From assembly GCF_938017705.1 (NCBI RefSeq), contig NZ_CALIIS010000128.1, positions 1-59,110 of the forward strand: DNA of 59,110 nt. Direction: 5' to 3'. The translations under genes and the position numbers were made by a program. Source of the stretch: an uncultured Campylobacter sp. (GTDB taxonomy: Bacteria; Campylobacterota; Campylobacteria; Campylobacterales; Campylobacteraceae). Positions 27,142-36,141 of this stretch are shown piece after piece. The notes under the pieces are model-generated. The model had not been told where the DNA came from. It ran no database searches and was given only the letters and a program-made list of their open reading frames with translations. Numbering within the stretch: the stretch's first letter is position 1; each line of letters begins with the position of its first letter.

Positions 27142-27172
27142 TCAAGCAAATTTCAATCCAAAGGTCATCAAA

Positions 27173-28102
27173 ATGCGCGGATATAAAATTTTCTCCGGCA
27201 CCGCAAATCCCGAATTTGCCAAAAAAATCTCCAAATATCTCTCGCTACCGCTTAGCGAATGCGCGATCAAAACCTTCAGCGACGGCGAAATCAGCGTCCA
27301 GATCGGCGAGAGCGTGCGCGGTAAGGACGTCTTCGTCATCCAGCCCACATGCGCGCCCGCAAACTCCAATCTGATGGAGCTTTTGATCCTAACAGACGCG
27401 CTGAAGCGCTCCAGCGCGAACTCGATCACGGCGGTCGTGCCCTACTTCGGCTACGCTCGCCAAGACCGCAAGGCGGCCCCGCGCGTGCCGATCAGCGCGA
27501 AGCTCGTGGCAAATATGATGCAGACGGCAGGCATCGACCGCGTCGTCACGATGGATCTGCACGCGGGGCAGATACAGGGCTTTTTCGACGTGCCTGTCGA
27601 TAACCTCTACGGCTCGCTGATATTTTTGGATTATCTGAAAGAGAAAAATTTAAAAAATCCGATCATCGCCAGCCCCGACGTTGGCGGCGTCGCGCGCGCC
27701 AGAAGCTTCGCTAAAAAGCTCTCGCTCGATCTGGTGATCGTCGATAAGCGCCGCGAGGAGGCGAACAAAAGCGAGGTGATGAACATCATCGGCGACGTCG
27801 CGGGCAAGGACGTGATCCTAATCGACGATATGATCGACACCGCGGGCACCATCGTCAAGGCCGCGGGCGCGTTTAAGGAACAGGGCGCGAAGAGCGTCAG
27901 CGCGTTTTGCACGCATGCCGTACTAAGCGGCCCGGCATACGAGCGCATCGAAAGCGGCGCGCTGGACGGCCTCGTCGTGACCGACACGATCCCGTTAAAG
28001 CAGGAAAGCGACCGCATCAAGGTAATCAGCGTCGCTCCGCTTTTCGGAGAGGTCATCAGGCGCGTATATCACGACGAGAGCGTAAACAGCTTATTCAAAT
28101 AA
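27173..28102 (+). CDS. prs: Ribose-phosphate pyrophosphokinase (PRPP synthase)
   Basis: Makes PRPP from ribose 5-phosphate and ATP for nucleotides, His and Trp. The 309-residue protein has all class I landmarks: KIFSGTANPEFA, FSDGEISVQI, GKDVFVIQP, the ATP flexible loop YFGYARQDRKAAPR, DLHAGQIQGFF and the PRPP loop VILIDDMIDTAGTI. AAAGG precedes the ATG by eight bases. It stands alone between two long gene-free blocks. Confidence 0.97.
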   Translation: MRGYKIFSGTANPEFAKKISKYLSLPLSECAIKTFSDGEISVQIGESVRGKDVFVIQPTCAPANSNLMELLILTDALKRSSANSITAVVPYFGYARQDRKAAPRVPISAKLVANMMQTAGIDRVVTMDLHAGQIQGFFDVPVDNLYGSLIFLDYLKEKNLKNPIIASPDVGGVARARSFAKKLSLDLVIVDKRREEANKSEVMNIIGDVAGKDVILIDDMIDTAGTIVKAAGAFKEQGAKSVSAFCTHAVLSGPAYERIESGALDGLVVTDTIPLKQESDRIKVISVAPLFGEVIRRVYHDESVNSLFK

Positions 28103-28952
28103 AATTTTAAAATTTAAAGCGCGGCGCGGTTTGTTTTAGACAGCCGCGGAAATGCGAACTAGGCGCTTTGTAGTAAGAGGTCGCAGCATAGCCGCAAGCC
28201 AAGTGGTTACGCTTGTAGGCTCTGAATTTGCAGCGTTGAGCTAGCTGCGATTTAACTATTGCGAACAGAGATATTTAACTGCGACGCGAAATTTAGCTTC
28301 TAGGTGGCAAATTTAACTCTACGCGACATTTACTCCGCGCGGCGGAAATTTTAACTGCAACCACAGAGTAAATTTACCGCACCAACCGCTGCAAGCCACA
28401 TTTTAATCCGCCGCACTAGATTCCGCGAGACTGCGTTTTAAATTTGCCGTAAAATTTTCTGTATTTGATGAGATCGCGCAACGCCGCTACGCTTTAAATT
28501 TATGATAATTTGCCGCACATTCGCCATCTGTCTTGTGTGGCCGAGCTTCTGCAAAACTCGCATCCTCTAAATCGTGCAAAACTACGTTTTAAATTTCGCC
28601 ACAAAATCCGCAGAACGCGCCGGCAAAAAAGACCAGCCGGAGCATTTAAAATTTAGCGCCAAAATTTTTTATATTTTAGAGCATTGTAAGACTCAAAATG
28701 CCGCGCTTATCGAGCGCTTGCCGCTCTTAACGGAGTAGCTTCGCCCGCAAAGCCTCTGTAGTGCTTTATTGTGATATTAAGTTCGGCGGCTAAATTTCAA
28801 ATCCTTTAAATTTGAAACCCGCTTAAATTTCAAAGCCTCTTCAAATTTAAAATTTAATCCGAATTTGATCTGAGATTTTATAAAATTCCGCTGTTTTAAA
28901 CGGGCTTTAAAAGCGCAAAAGAGTTTCGTAAGCCCGAAAGGAAGGGAGCTTT
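28103..28952. repeat. Long gene-free block with A/T motifs
   Basis: About 850 bases without a credible ORF. It holds many ATTTAACTGCGA, AAATTTAAC and TAAATTTGCCG words, and a cluster of near-palindromes at 28788-28855 (AAATTTCAAATC, TTTAAATTTGAAAC, TTAAATTTCAAAG, AAATTTAAAATTT). I see no tRNA or other RNA gene. Confidence 0.55.
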
Positions 28953-29696
28953 ATGCCTACTTTTACTACCAAAGACTACAAAGCCGCCCTTCGCAACCGC
29001 GGTGCACGAACCGCGAGTGCAGGCGGATTTAGCGTCAAAAACGACAACTCCTTCATCGTGATCTTCGTCATTGCGATGATGGTCTTTATATTTTTTTACG
29101 GCGTGTCGGCAGGGCTCGATTTAGATAAAATTTTTTTAGGAAACGGTCGCGGTCGCGGCGGAGGCGGGATTTTGGGGCTTTTGATCGCGGGCGTAGCTTG
29201 GTATCATGGGCGCGACGGCGGCGGGCTGTATAAATTTAGCGACCACGCGATCACCTTCGTCTCGGGCGCGGACAAGAGCGAAATTTTGCTCTTTAATATC
29301 GACTACGTTAGGCTCACTCCGGGCTTTTTGCGCACCTGCACGAACTATACGGCGCTTAGTCACTCCCGCTACGTAAAGCACGAACAACTCTTTAAATTTG
29401 GAATCGGATCGATGATCGTGCTGTGGCTAGTCGGCATCGCCATGAGCGAGCGCGTGGGGATGGCATTCGTGATAATGGTCGTGGGCATCGTGATCTTTAT
29501 CTTCGCCAAGGCGCTCTCGTCGTGGCGGCTAAACGGCGACTTTCACGACATCTTGCTGCGCGACACCGTGCTGATCCGCGGCAAGGATCTAAACGACCGC
29601 GTGCTGTGGTTTGCGATCACGCCCGGCCGCAACGACCGCCGCAGGCTGCGCGCCTATTTCAAAGAGCATCTTGATTTTGACATCGACGGCGGCTGA
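28953..29696 (+). CDS. Hypothetical membrane protein
   Basis: A 247-residue protein I do not recognise. It has a hydrophobic segment at about 33-53, a Gly/Arg patch (GNGRGRGGGG near 63-72) followed by a second segment, a charged middle part, two adjoining membrane segments near 150-190, and a basic C-terminus. The pattern (membrane anchors with a PH-like Tyr/Phe-rich insert near 95-120) could suit a bacterial PH-domain protein, but that is a guess. GAAAGGAAGGG gives a strong ribosome site. It is isolated between repeat blocks. Confidence 0.7.
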   Translation: MPTFTTKDYKAALRNRGARTASAGGFSVKNDNSFIVIFVIAMMVFIFFYGVSAGLDLDKIFLGNGRGRGGGGILGLLIAGVAWYHGRDGGGLYKFSDHAITFVSGADKSEILLFNIDYVRLTPGFLRTCTNYTALSHSRYVKHEQLFKFGIGSMIVLWLVGIAMSERVGMAFVIMVVGIVIFIFAKALSSWRLNGDFHDILLRDTVLIRGKDLNDRVLWFAITPGRNDRRRLRAYFKEHLDFDIDGG

Positions 29697-29910
29697 TTTT
29701 GGTTTAAAATTTAAAGGCTTGGGCGCGGATAGAGTAGCGGAATTTTACGGCGCAAAATTTTAAGACAGAATTCCACGCGGCAGAATTCCGCGATACAAAT
29801 TCTACCAAGCAAAATTCCGAGGCGCAAAATTCTATGATATAAATTTACAGGGCAAAATTTTACGGCGTAAATTTCAAAGCCCTGGAATGCACGGCGCGAG
29901 ATTTGCGGCT

Positions 29911-30618
29911 CTATACGGCAAACTCCACCTCGCTTAGCCGCCCCAAATTATCAAACGAAAAGAGCGCATCATTTTTAAAATTTGCTACGATCTTGCCCGC
30001 CGCTTCGCTAAATTTCGTGCCGTTTCTCATCAAAAGCGCCCCCGATAAAACGGCGTGATTTAGCTGAAACGCGCCTATATAATCGCGCGCCAAAGAGATG
30101 AGCCCCCTTGCATCCATGCTGAGCTTGATCGTGCCATCGGAGCTCACGCACTCGCCCGCCGCAAACGCCACAAACACCGCTCCGCCTGCGTGCGGACAGC
30201 GGTAGTAACATACCGGTTCCTGCGATAATCCGCACGCGATCGCGCTTAGAGCGTGGCCGTTTATCTCCGCGCTTAGTGCGAGCTTAGGCGTGCTAAGCTC
30301 CTCTAGCCCGTGCCGCAAGCCGAAGTCGCGCACATCTCGCGCAAGGGTAAGTAGCCGCTCACCTAGGCGGTTTATATTTTCGTATCCCCACAGCCACGTG
30401 CGGCTGGCGTTTGCTTCGCTGCCGATATACCAGATAGCGCGCGGCGCATCATCGCCGAAACTGATCTCGCCGCGCTGAAAATCCACAGACCAGCACCTGC
30501 CCTTTACGATCAGCTTCGAGCCCGCCTCTTGCACCCTTGCGCCGCAACCCAAACATGCCGAAAACAGATCGGTAAAATTTAACCCGATTACGTAAAGCCG
30601 CGGCGGGTAAAATTTCAT
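29911..30618 (-). CDS. Hypothetical protein, possibly DUF6882-like
   Basis: A 235-residue soluble protein with no signal or membrane segment. The middle IWYIGSEANASRTWLWGYENIN resembles a Trp-rich signature that I associate with DUF6882 proteins, but I cannot confirm it. Two cysteines near the start (CLGCG) and two later (CYYRC) could bind metal. It starts with ATG at 30618; the gene is isolated between A/T-repeat gaps on both sides, with codon use like its neighbours. Confidence 0.65.
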   Translation of the reverse strand: MKFYPPRLYVIGLNFTDLFSACLGCGARVQEAGSKLIVKGRCWSVDFQRGEISFGDDAPRAIWYIGSEANASRTWLWGYENINRLGERLLTLARDVRDFGLRHGLEELSTPKLALSAEINGHALSAIACGLSQEPVCYYRCPHAGGAVFVAFAAGECVSSDGTIKLSMDARGLISLARDYIGAFQLNHAVLSGALLMRNGTKFSEAAGKIVANFKNDALFSFDNLGRLSEVEFAV

Positions 30619-30696
30619 AGCCGAATGCCGTCAGGATAAAATTTACGGCTGAGCGACTAATGCGGCGGACACGGCCGCAATGCTCGACGGGCGGCG

Positions 30697-30961
30697 AAAT
30701 TTAAACCACCTGCAGGATCGTTAAATTTAAAGGTAAAATTCTAGCCTAACGCCGAGCGGCGAAATTCTGTGACCGAGCAGTGAGTTCTAAAGCTTAAAAA
30801 GCGGCGCGCAGCAGCGAATGTATCAGCTCAGACGGCGAGCGATAGCTTAAACTGCGCGTAGCAGCGAGTGTATCGATGGCTGGCGATAGAGCTCAATGTC
30901 GGACGATAAAATTTAAACCGCCCACGGGATCGTTAAATTTGAAAGGCGAAATTTTATAGCC
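30697..30961. repeat. Two copies of a ~50-bp repeat beside truncated xseA
   Basis: Copy A (30697-30746) and copy B (30909-30961) share AAATTTAAACC, GATCGTTAAATTT, AAAGG and a GCC end, 212 bases apart. Between them a second pair (about 30805-30845 and 30853-30890) shares GCGCGCAGCAGCGAATGTATC-like sequence. The block occupies the place where the 3' half of xseA should be. Confidence 0.6.
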
Positions 30962-30980
30962 CGCGTCAAAAGATAAAAAT

Positions 30981-31635
30981 TTAGATCGCGCGCGCCAAGG
31001 CCTCGTCGTTGAAGCACCACAGATCCTCGCGTGAGCCGCCGCCGCGAGCGATGACGATCGCATCGTAGCCCTTCTCATCGGCTACACGTAGAGCGCTTAT
31101 GATCGAAGCAGGCGCACTCTCGCCTTGCACTAGCGCGTTATACAGATCGATCTTGCAAAGCGCGAAGCGGTCCTGCGCGGTGCGAAGCATATCCGCCTGC
31201 GCCGCGGAACCCGCGCTCGTGATGATCGCGATGCTTTGGGCAAATTTCGGAAGCTGCTTTTTGTGCGCGGCATCAAAAAGTCCCTCTTTGCTAAGTTTAT
31301 CTTTTAGCGCGGCAAACGCCGCTTCCAGCTCGCCCTCGCCGCTTTTGCGGATATTTGAGACCTGGATCTGATACGCGCCCGTGGGGGCGTATAGCGAGAC
31401 TTTTTCCGCTTACGATGAGCTTATCGCCGACGGCGGGGATAAAATTTATCCGCGCGGCGTTAAATTTAAACATCGCGCAATCGATCGCCGCGCTCGCGTC
31501 TTTGATCGTGAAATACCAGTGCCCGCTCGTGCTTTGAATTCTAAGCTTAGATATTTCGCCCTCGACCTCGACGAAGCTAAAGCTCGTCTCTAAAAGCGCC
31601 TTGGCTTGGGCGTTTAGCTCGCTTACGCTAAGCAT
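30981..31635 (-). pseudogene. xseA: Exodeoxyribonuclease VII large subunit, broken and truncated
   Basis: The N-terminal OB-fold (MLSVSELNAQAKALLE, SGHWYFTIKDASAAIDCAMF) is clear from the ATG at 31635. At a run of five T (31401-31405) the frame breaks: the zero frame gives nonsense and stops at 31297, while the next frame continues as APTGAYQIQVSNIRKSGEGE and on to the catalytic-core RGGGSREDLWCFNDEALARAI, ending at a TAA at 30981-30983. The remaining ~170-residue C-terminal part expected for the family is absent and repeat sequence follows. The start overlaps the ubiE end by eight bases, so position in the operon is ancestral. Confidence 0.85.
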
Positions 31636-32356
31636 CGTCGCTCTTCCGCGCGATTTTCTCCGCGATGAAAAGCGTGCTGACGTCGAAGCTGAAGCCCTTT
31701 TGCACGCGCAGCTCAAAGCCCGCGTTTTTGAGCTTTTCGCTAAAGCTCGCGGCGTCTAGGAAGCTGCCGATGGAGCTTGGCAGATACTCGTAAGCTTCTT
31801 TGTTTTTCGAGATAAAGGCGCCGATTTTGGGTAAAATTTTACTTACGTAAAAATCTCTGATTTTAAACGCGAGCCCGCCGCTTGCGGCTTTGGTAAATTC
31901 CAAAACCACGAGCGAGCCGCCCGGTTTGATGATGCGATTAAACTCCGCAAGCGCCGCGTCCAGCTCCACGACGTTTCTTATGCCGTAGCTGATGCTTAAA
32001 ATATCCACGCTCGCGTCATCCAGCGTCGTGGCGCCTGCGGTCGCTTTGATAAACTCGCAGCCGGGAAATTTTTGTCTAGCTACCTCAAGCATCCCTTCGC
32101 TAGGATCGATCCCCACGATCCGCTCGATCTGCACGCCGTGTTGCGTCGCGCCGTCGCGCCATGAGCTTATCATATCGCCCGTGCCGCACGCGACGTCGGC
32201 GATACTCACGAGCTTTCCTTTAAGCTTTTCAAGCGTCAGCCCGACCGCTTTTTTGCGCCACGAAACGTCCACGCCGAAGCTAATGGCGCGGTTTGCCAGA
32301 TCGTAGGTAGGCGCGATCTGATCGAACATCTTTATGATTTTTTCCTGTTTTTGCAC
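31628..32356 (-). CDS. ubiE: Demethylmenaquinone methyltransferase
   Basis: SAM-dependent C-methyltransferase for the last step of menaquinone synthesis, feeding the quinol used by the bc1 complex. The 242-residue protein has FDQIAPTYDLANRAISFGVD, the SAM loop IADVACGTGDM, IVGIDPSEGMLEVA and the family signature SISYGIRNV. The start codon is GTG at 32356, with AAGGAAAA seven bases upstream. It lies between the CYTH/CHAD gene and broken xseA. Confidence 0.93.
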   Translation of the reverse strand: MQKQEKIIKMFDQIAPTYDLANRAISFGVDVSWRKKAVGLTLEKLKGKLVSIADVACGTGDMISSWRDGATQHGVQIERIVGIDPSEGMLEVARQKFPGCEFIKATAGATTLDDASVDILSISYGIRNVVELDAALAEFNRIIKPGGSLVVLEFTKAASGGLAFKIRDFYVSKILPKIGAFISKNKEAYEYLPSSIGSFLDAASFSEKLKNAGFELRVQKGFSFDVSTLFIAEKIARKSDDA

Positions 32357-32365
32357 GGGTTTTCC

Positions 32366-33784
32366 TTATTCGTATGCTTTGATTTTGCGCAGCGATTTTT
32401 TCAGAGCGCGCAAAAGAGCCTCTTTTTCGCTTAAAATTTTTTCCTCCAGCTCGGCGCGGCGGTCGTTTAGGTGGGCGTCCAGAGCCAGTAGATATGCAAA
32501 CGCGACGCCGCTTTTATCACTTGCTTTTTGATAGATCGCGATGAAATTTTGCCACACGCTGATATCTTGCAGTGCGCCGAAATCCTCGCAGGCGGCCTTG
32601 GTACGTTTAAACAGCTCCCTGACGCAGCCTTCATCAAAGCTTCTTGCAAAAATTTCAAGCGCGTATCGCAGCCTCTTTAGCCCTATGCGCACGTCGTGAA
32701 ATGCCTGCAGAGATGAGCCTTGCTGCAAATTTTTTAGCTCCGCGCGCAAGCTTTTAATCAGCTTGCAAAGGCGGGCGGAGGCGAACTTTTTTGAAATTTT
32801 TTCATATTCGCTGCGCGCGTAGATGCCGTCCGCGCCGCTTAAAAAGCCGCTAATAGCGCCGTTTAAATCTGCAAATTCCGCGCTAGAAAGAAATTCTAAA
32901 ATTTTATCCTCCGAGCGCTTTGCGATAAGATTTAGCTGCTGCAAAAAGCTCGCAGGCGCGTCGTCGGCCTTTAAAAACTCCGCAAAAACGTGAAGGTCTC
33001 GCAGCTGATTGGTGCGGCTCATAAATCCCGCGAGCAGTTTTAAAATTTCGCCCCTTTTTTCAGCTTCAAAAAGCGGCGAGGATAGCTTCAAAACGGCTCT
33101 AAATTTACGGATCTGCACGCGCAGCTCGTGAAGCGCTTCGGGGGCGAGGTTTTTTTGATACTCGCTTTTTGCGGCACACGCCCTCGTCCACGCTAACTCA
33201 AGCGCCAAGCGTGCGAGCTTAACGCTGTCCGCATAGGGCGGAGCGAAAAATTTAACTCGGCTAAATTTTTTAAAAACGTTGCGGGCGTGCGCGAAATCAA
33301 GCGAGCGCGGCGGTATGCCGTAGCGCGCCAGATAGCGGCTTTTGTAGCGGTAATCGTCGGTGATCTCGCAAAAATCGGTGCTGCCGAAGGTTTTTACAAA
33401 ATCAAAATTTGCGCTTGCCGCCTCGCTTTGAAATTTCGCTCGTAAAATCACGAGCGTGCTTAGCTCACCGCCGTAAAGCTCTAGCCAAAACTCCGCTTCG
33501 TCGCTAGCAAAGCCATAGCGGTTTTTTTGCACGATGCGGGCGATCCTGCTTTTTAAAGCCTCTTTGAAATCATCTTTTGAAATTTTAAAATTTAAAGTTT
33601 GCCTGTCGAGATCCTCTTTTTTGTGGTGCAAAGAGCACTCGTCGTTTTGGCGGATGTAGTAAATTTCGGGGTAGAACGAAGTATAAAACCAAGCGATCTT
33701 TACCTTGCGACATTTCAGCCCCGCACGCTCTAGCGTCCGCAGAATCGAATCGTCGCTCAATAAAAATTTACGCTTAGTTTGCAT
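32366..33784 (-). CDS. CYTH-like/CHAD domain protein
   Basis: The 472-residue protein has a divergent N-terminal CYTH-like part (about 1-160, with KRKFLL and EAEFWLELYGGEL) and a C-terminal CHAD helical domain (about 215-470, with the histidine-bearing LHELRVQIRKFRAVLKL and FHDVRIGLKRLRYALEIF). CHAD domains bind polyphosphate. Whether the CYTH part is an active triphosphatase is unclear since key acidic strands are weak. Ribosome site GGAG precedes ATG. It sits between perR and ubiE, where C. jejuni has a different small gene, as I recall. Confidence 0.8.
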   Translation of the reverse strand: MQTKRKFLLSDDSILRTLERAGLKCRKVKIAWFYTSFYPEIYYIRQNDECSLHHKKEDLDRQTLNFKISKDDFKEALKSRIARIVQKNRYGFASDEAEFWLELYGGELSTLVILRAKFQSEAASANFDFVKTFGSTDFCEITDDYRYKSRYLARYGIPPRSLDFAHARNVFKKFSRVKFFAPPYADSVKLARLALELAWTRACAAKSEYQKNLAPEALHELRVQIRKFRAVLKLSSPLFEAEKRGEILKLLAGFMSRTNQLRDLHVFAEFLKADDAPASFLQQLNLIAKRSEDKILEFLSSAEFADLNGAISGFLSGADGIYARSEYEKISKKFASARLCKLIKSLRAELKNLQQGSSLQAFHDVRIGLKRLRYALEIFARSFDEGCVRELFKRTKAACEDFGALQDISVWQNFIAIYQKASDKSGVAFAYLLALDAHLNDRRAELEEKILSEKEALLRALKKSLRKIKAYE

Positions 33785-33832
33785 ACCCGCTCCAAAAATA
33801 AAGTGGGTAATGATAGCAGAAAATTCTTTAAA

Positions 33833-34243
33833 CTATCTACACTTTTCGCAGTCTTCGACCGTAGCCGTGATATTTAGCTTGCGGATGAAATTGCCCGCTT
33901 TGCGCTCGATGTTTTTCAAAACATCCTTATTAAAGGCATCATCCATGAAAAGATCCGTGATGTTGCCGCATTTTTCGCAGACGACGTGGATATGCGGCAT
34001 CTGATAAATGTCGTAGCGGCTCTTTTTATTCGGCGCATTGACCTCGACTACGACGCCCTCGTCGAGTAGGGTGTTTAAATTTTTATAAACCGTCGCTAGC
34101 GAAATAGATGGATAGTCCTCCTTGATCCCCTCGTATAGGTCATCTATACTTGGATGCTCGTGGCGATCAAGTACCTTTAGGATACATAATCTTTGCGGAG
34201 TCGCTTTCAAACCGCAGGTTTTGAGTAGTTCTACATGATTCAT
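33833..34243 (-). CDS. perR: Fur-family regulator, PerR type
   Basis: Metal-dependent repressor of peroxide-stress genes. The 136-residue protein has a winged-helix part (GLKATPQRLCILKVL, PSISLATVYKNLNTLLDEG) and a dimerisation part with two zinc CxxC pairs (CEKCGNI near 95 and CEKC at the end) and HIHVVCEKCG. The short length and the perR position next to dxs favour PerR over Fur. Ribosome site AAGGATT precedes the ATG. Confidence 0.82.
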   Translation of the reverse strand: MNHVELLKTCGLKATPQRLCILKVLDRHEHPSIDDLYEGIKEDYPSISLATVYKNLNTLLDEGVVVEVNAPNKKSRYDIYQMPHIHVVCEKCGNITDLFMDDAFNKDVLKNIERKAGNFIRKLNITATVEDCEKCR

Positions 34244-34269
34244 TTTAATCCTTCAAAAAATTTTAAAAA

Positions 34270-34307
34270 GATATTATCAAATTTTACTTTAAACAAAGTT
34301 GATATTA
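34270..34307. promoter_or_regulatory. Paired GATATTA words before perR, possible operator
   Basis: GATATTA occurs at 34270-34276 and again at 34301-34307 on plus, 31 bases apart, in the short gap before perR. On minus a GATAAT that could be the perR -10 overlaps the first. Such a pair about three helical turns apart could bind an autoregulating PerR, but this is speculative. Confidence 0.25.
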
Positions 34308-34308
34308 A

Positions 34309-36141
34309 CTAATACTTTTTATCACTTAATATTCGCTCGACCAGAGTTTGCACGTCTAAGCCCAAGCTGCGTTCTACGTCGGCGGTCTTTCCGTGCGGCA
34401 AAAAGATATCGGCAAACTCGAAGCTCACGATCTTTACGTCCGAAATTTCATTTTCTTGCAAAAATGCGCTTAAAATTTCACCGACGCCGCCCTTTTTGGC
34501 GTTGTCGCTAAAGACGTACCAATTTTTATCTTTGCGAGCTAGGCTTCGCAAAAACTTGGCGTCTAAAGGCTTTGCAAAGACTAGATCTACGACGTCCGCC
34601 TCGATCTGCCCCTCCAGCGCCGCAGCCGTTTTATACGCTCTACCCGCGCCGTTTCCGTAGCCGATGAGAGCTACGCGCGCGCTATCGCTGCGCTTTAGAA
34701 ATACCGATTTTGCAAGCCCTACCGCAGACGCGCCGGTCTCGTCGCAGTCCAAAATAAAGCTTCCGCGCGGATAGCGTATCGCCAAAACCCCCTCATGCGC
34801 GTAGGAGTACTCGATGATTCGTTTAAAGCTCGCCTCGTCCCGCGGCGCGCACATGCTGACGTTCGGAATCGCATTTAAGAAGCTCACGTCAAAGACCCCC
34901 TCATGCGTCTCGCCGTCCTCGCCCACGATGCCGGCGCGATCCATCGCAAGGACTAAATTTAAATTCATAATCGCCGCATCGTGAACGATCTGATCGAACG
35001 CGCGCTGCATGAAGGTCGAATATATCGTAACGTACGGCTTAAAACCCTCGCGCGCCATCGCAGCCATCGAGCTTAGCGCGTGAGGTTCGGCGATCGCGAC
35101 GTCCCAGAAGCGGTGGGGAAATTTCTCGATCAGCTTATCCATGCCGGTGCCGCTTGGCATCGCAGCGGTCACGCCCACGACGTTTTCATGCTTAGCGGCT
35201 AAATTTAAAAGCGCTTCGGCGTAAATTTGCGTGGCGCTTTTGGCGGCGGATTTTTTCTTAAATTCTCCGCTTTGAATGTCGAAAGGCCCTACTCCGTGCC
35301 AACTCTCCAAATAGCCCTCGGCCTTGTCGTAGCCCTTGCCTTTGATCGTTTGAGCGTGCACGACTACGGGCTTGCGCGCGCTTTTTGCCGTCTTTAGCGC
35401 CGATATGAGATCGGCTAGGTCGTGACCGTCGACAGGGCCGATGTATTCGAGCCCGAGCTCTTCAAAATACATCCCTGGAATGATGAGTTTTAGGGAATTT
35501 TCAAAGCGCTTTGCCATATATGTCGCGCTTTGCGGAGCGTGAGAGAGTAGCTCTCTTACGTGGGATTTAAATTTTTGATATGTCTCGCCCGCCATCGCTT
35601 GGCTTAGGTATTTGCTAAAGGCGCCGATCGGCTTGCTGATACTCATTTTGTTGTCGTTTAGGATGATGATGCAGGGCAGCCGCAGATCGCCGAGCTCGTT
35701 CATCGCCTCATAAGTCATGCCGCCGCTCATCGAGCCGTCGCCGATGAGTACCACCGGCACGCGATTTTCGCGCTTTAGGCTTATCGCTTTTGCCGCACCC
35801 ACGGCTAAAGAGATCGATGTCGAGGCGTGTCCTGCGACGAAGTAATCAAATTTGCTCTCGCTAGGCTTCGTGTAGCCGCTGATACCGCCAAACTGCCTAA
35901 GCGAGCCGAACTCCTCCCAGCGATCCGTTAGGAGCTTGTGCGCGTAGCTTTGGTGGCTTACGTCGAAGATAAACGGATCGTTCGCGGCGTCGAATACGTA
36001 GTGCATCGCCACGATGAGCTCTACCGCGCCCATATTTGAGCTTAGATGGCCGCCGTTTTTGCTCACGACTTCGATGATGCGCGCTCTGATCTGCGCGCAG
36101 AGCTCCCGCAGCTCCTCCAGGCTTTTGTTTTTAATATCCAC
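34309..36141 (-). CDS. dxs: 1-deoxy-D-xylulose-5-phosphate synthase
   Basis: Thiamine-diphosphate enzyme for the first step of the MEP isoprenoid pathway. The 610-residue protein shows GGHLSSNMGAVEL, the ThDP loop LIGDGSMSGGMTYEA, FEELGLEYIGPVDGHD, GKGYDKAE and the transketolase-like pyrimidine and C-terminal domains (DRAGIVGEDG, RYPRG). The start is GTG at 36141, overlapping the hisC end by 11 bases. Menaquinone side chains depend on this pathway. Confidence 0.96.
   Translation of the reverse strand: MDIKNKSLEELRELCAQIRARIIEVVSKNGGHLSSNMGAVELIVAMHYVFDAANDPFIFDVSHQSYAHKLLTDRWEEFGSLRQFGGISGYTKPSESKFDYFVAGHASTSISLAVGAAKAISLKRENRVPVVLIGDGSMSGGMTYEAMNELGDLRLPCIIILNDNKMSISKPIGAFSKYLSQAMAGETYQKFKSHVRELLSHAPQSATYMAKRFENSLKLIIPGMYFEELGLEYIGPVDGHDLADLISALKTAKSARKPVVVHAQTIKGKGYDKAEGYLESWHGVGPFDIQSGEFKKKSAAKSATQIYAEALLNLAAKHENVVGVTAAMPSGTGMDKLIEKFPHRFWDVAIAEPHALSSMAAMAREGFKPYVTIYSTFMQRAFDQIVHDAAIMNLNLVLAMDRAGIVGEDGETHEGVFDVSFLNAIPNVSMCAPRDEASFKRIIEYSYAHEGVLAIRYPRGSFILDCDETGASAVGLAKSVFLKRSDSARVALIGYGNGAGRAYKTAAALEGQIEADVVDLVFAKPLDAKFLRSLARKDKNWYVFSDNAKKGGVGEILSAFLQENEISDVKIVSFEFADIFLPHGKTADVERSLGLDVQTLVERILSDKKY

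Noticed and set aside
34299..34511. 70-codon plus ORF at the end of dxs
   Set aside because: Antisense shadow of dxs, basic Arg-rich composition typical of antisense frames.
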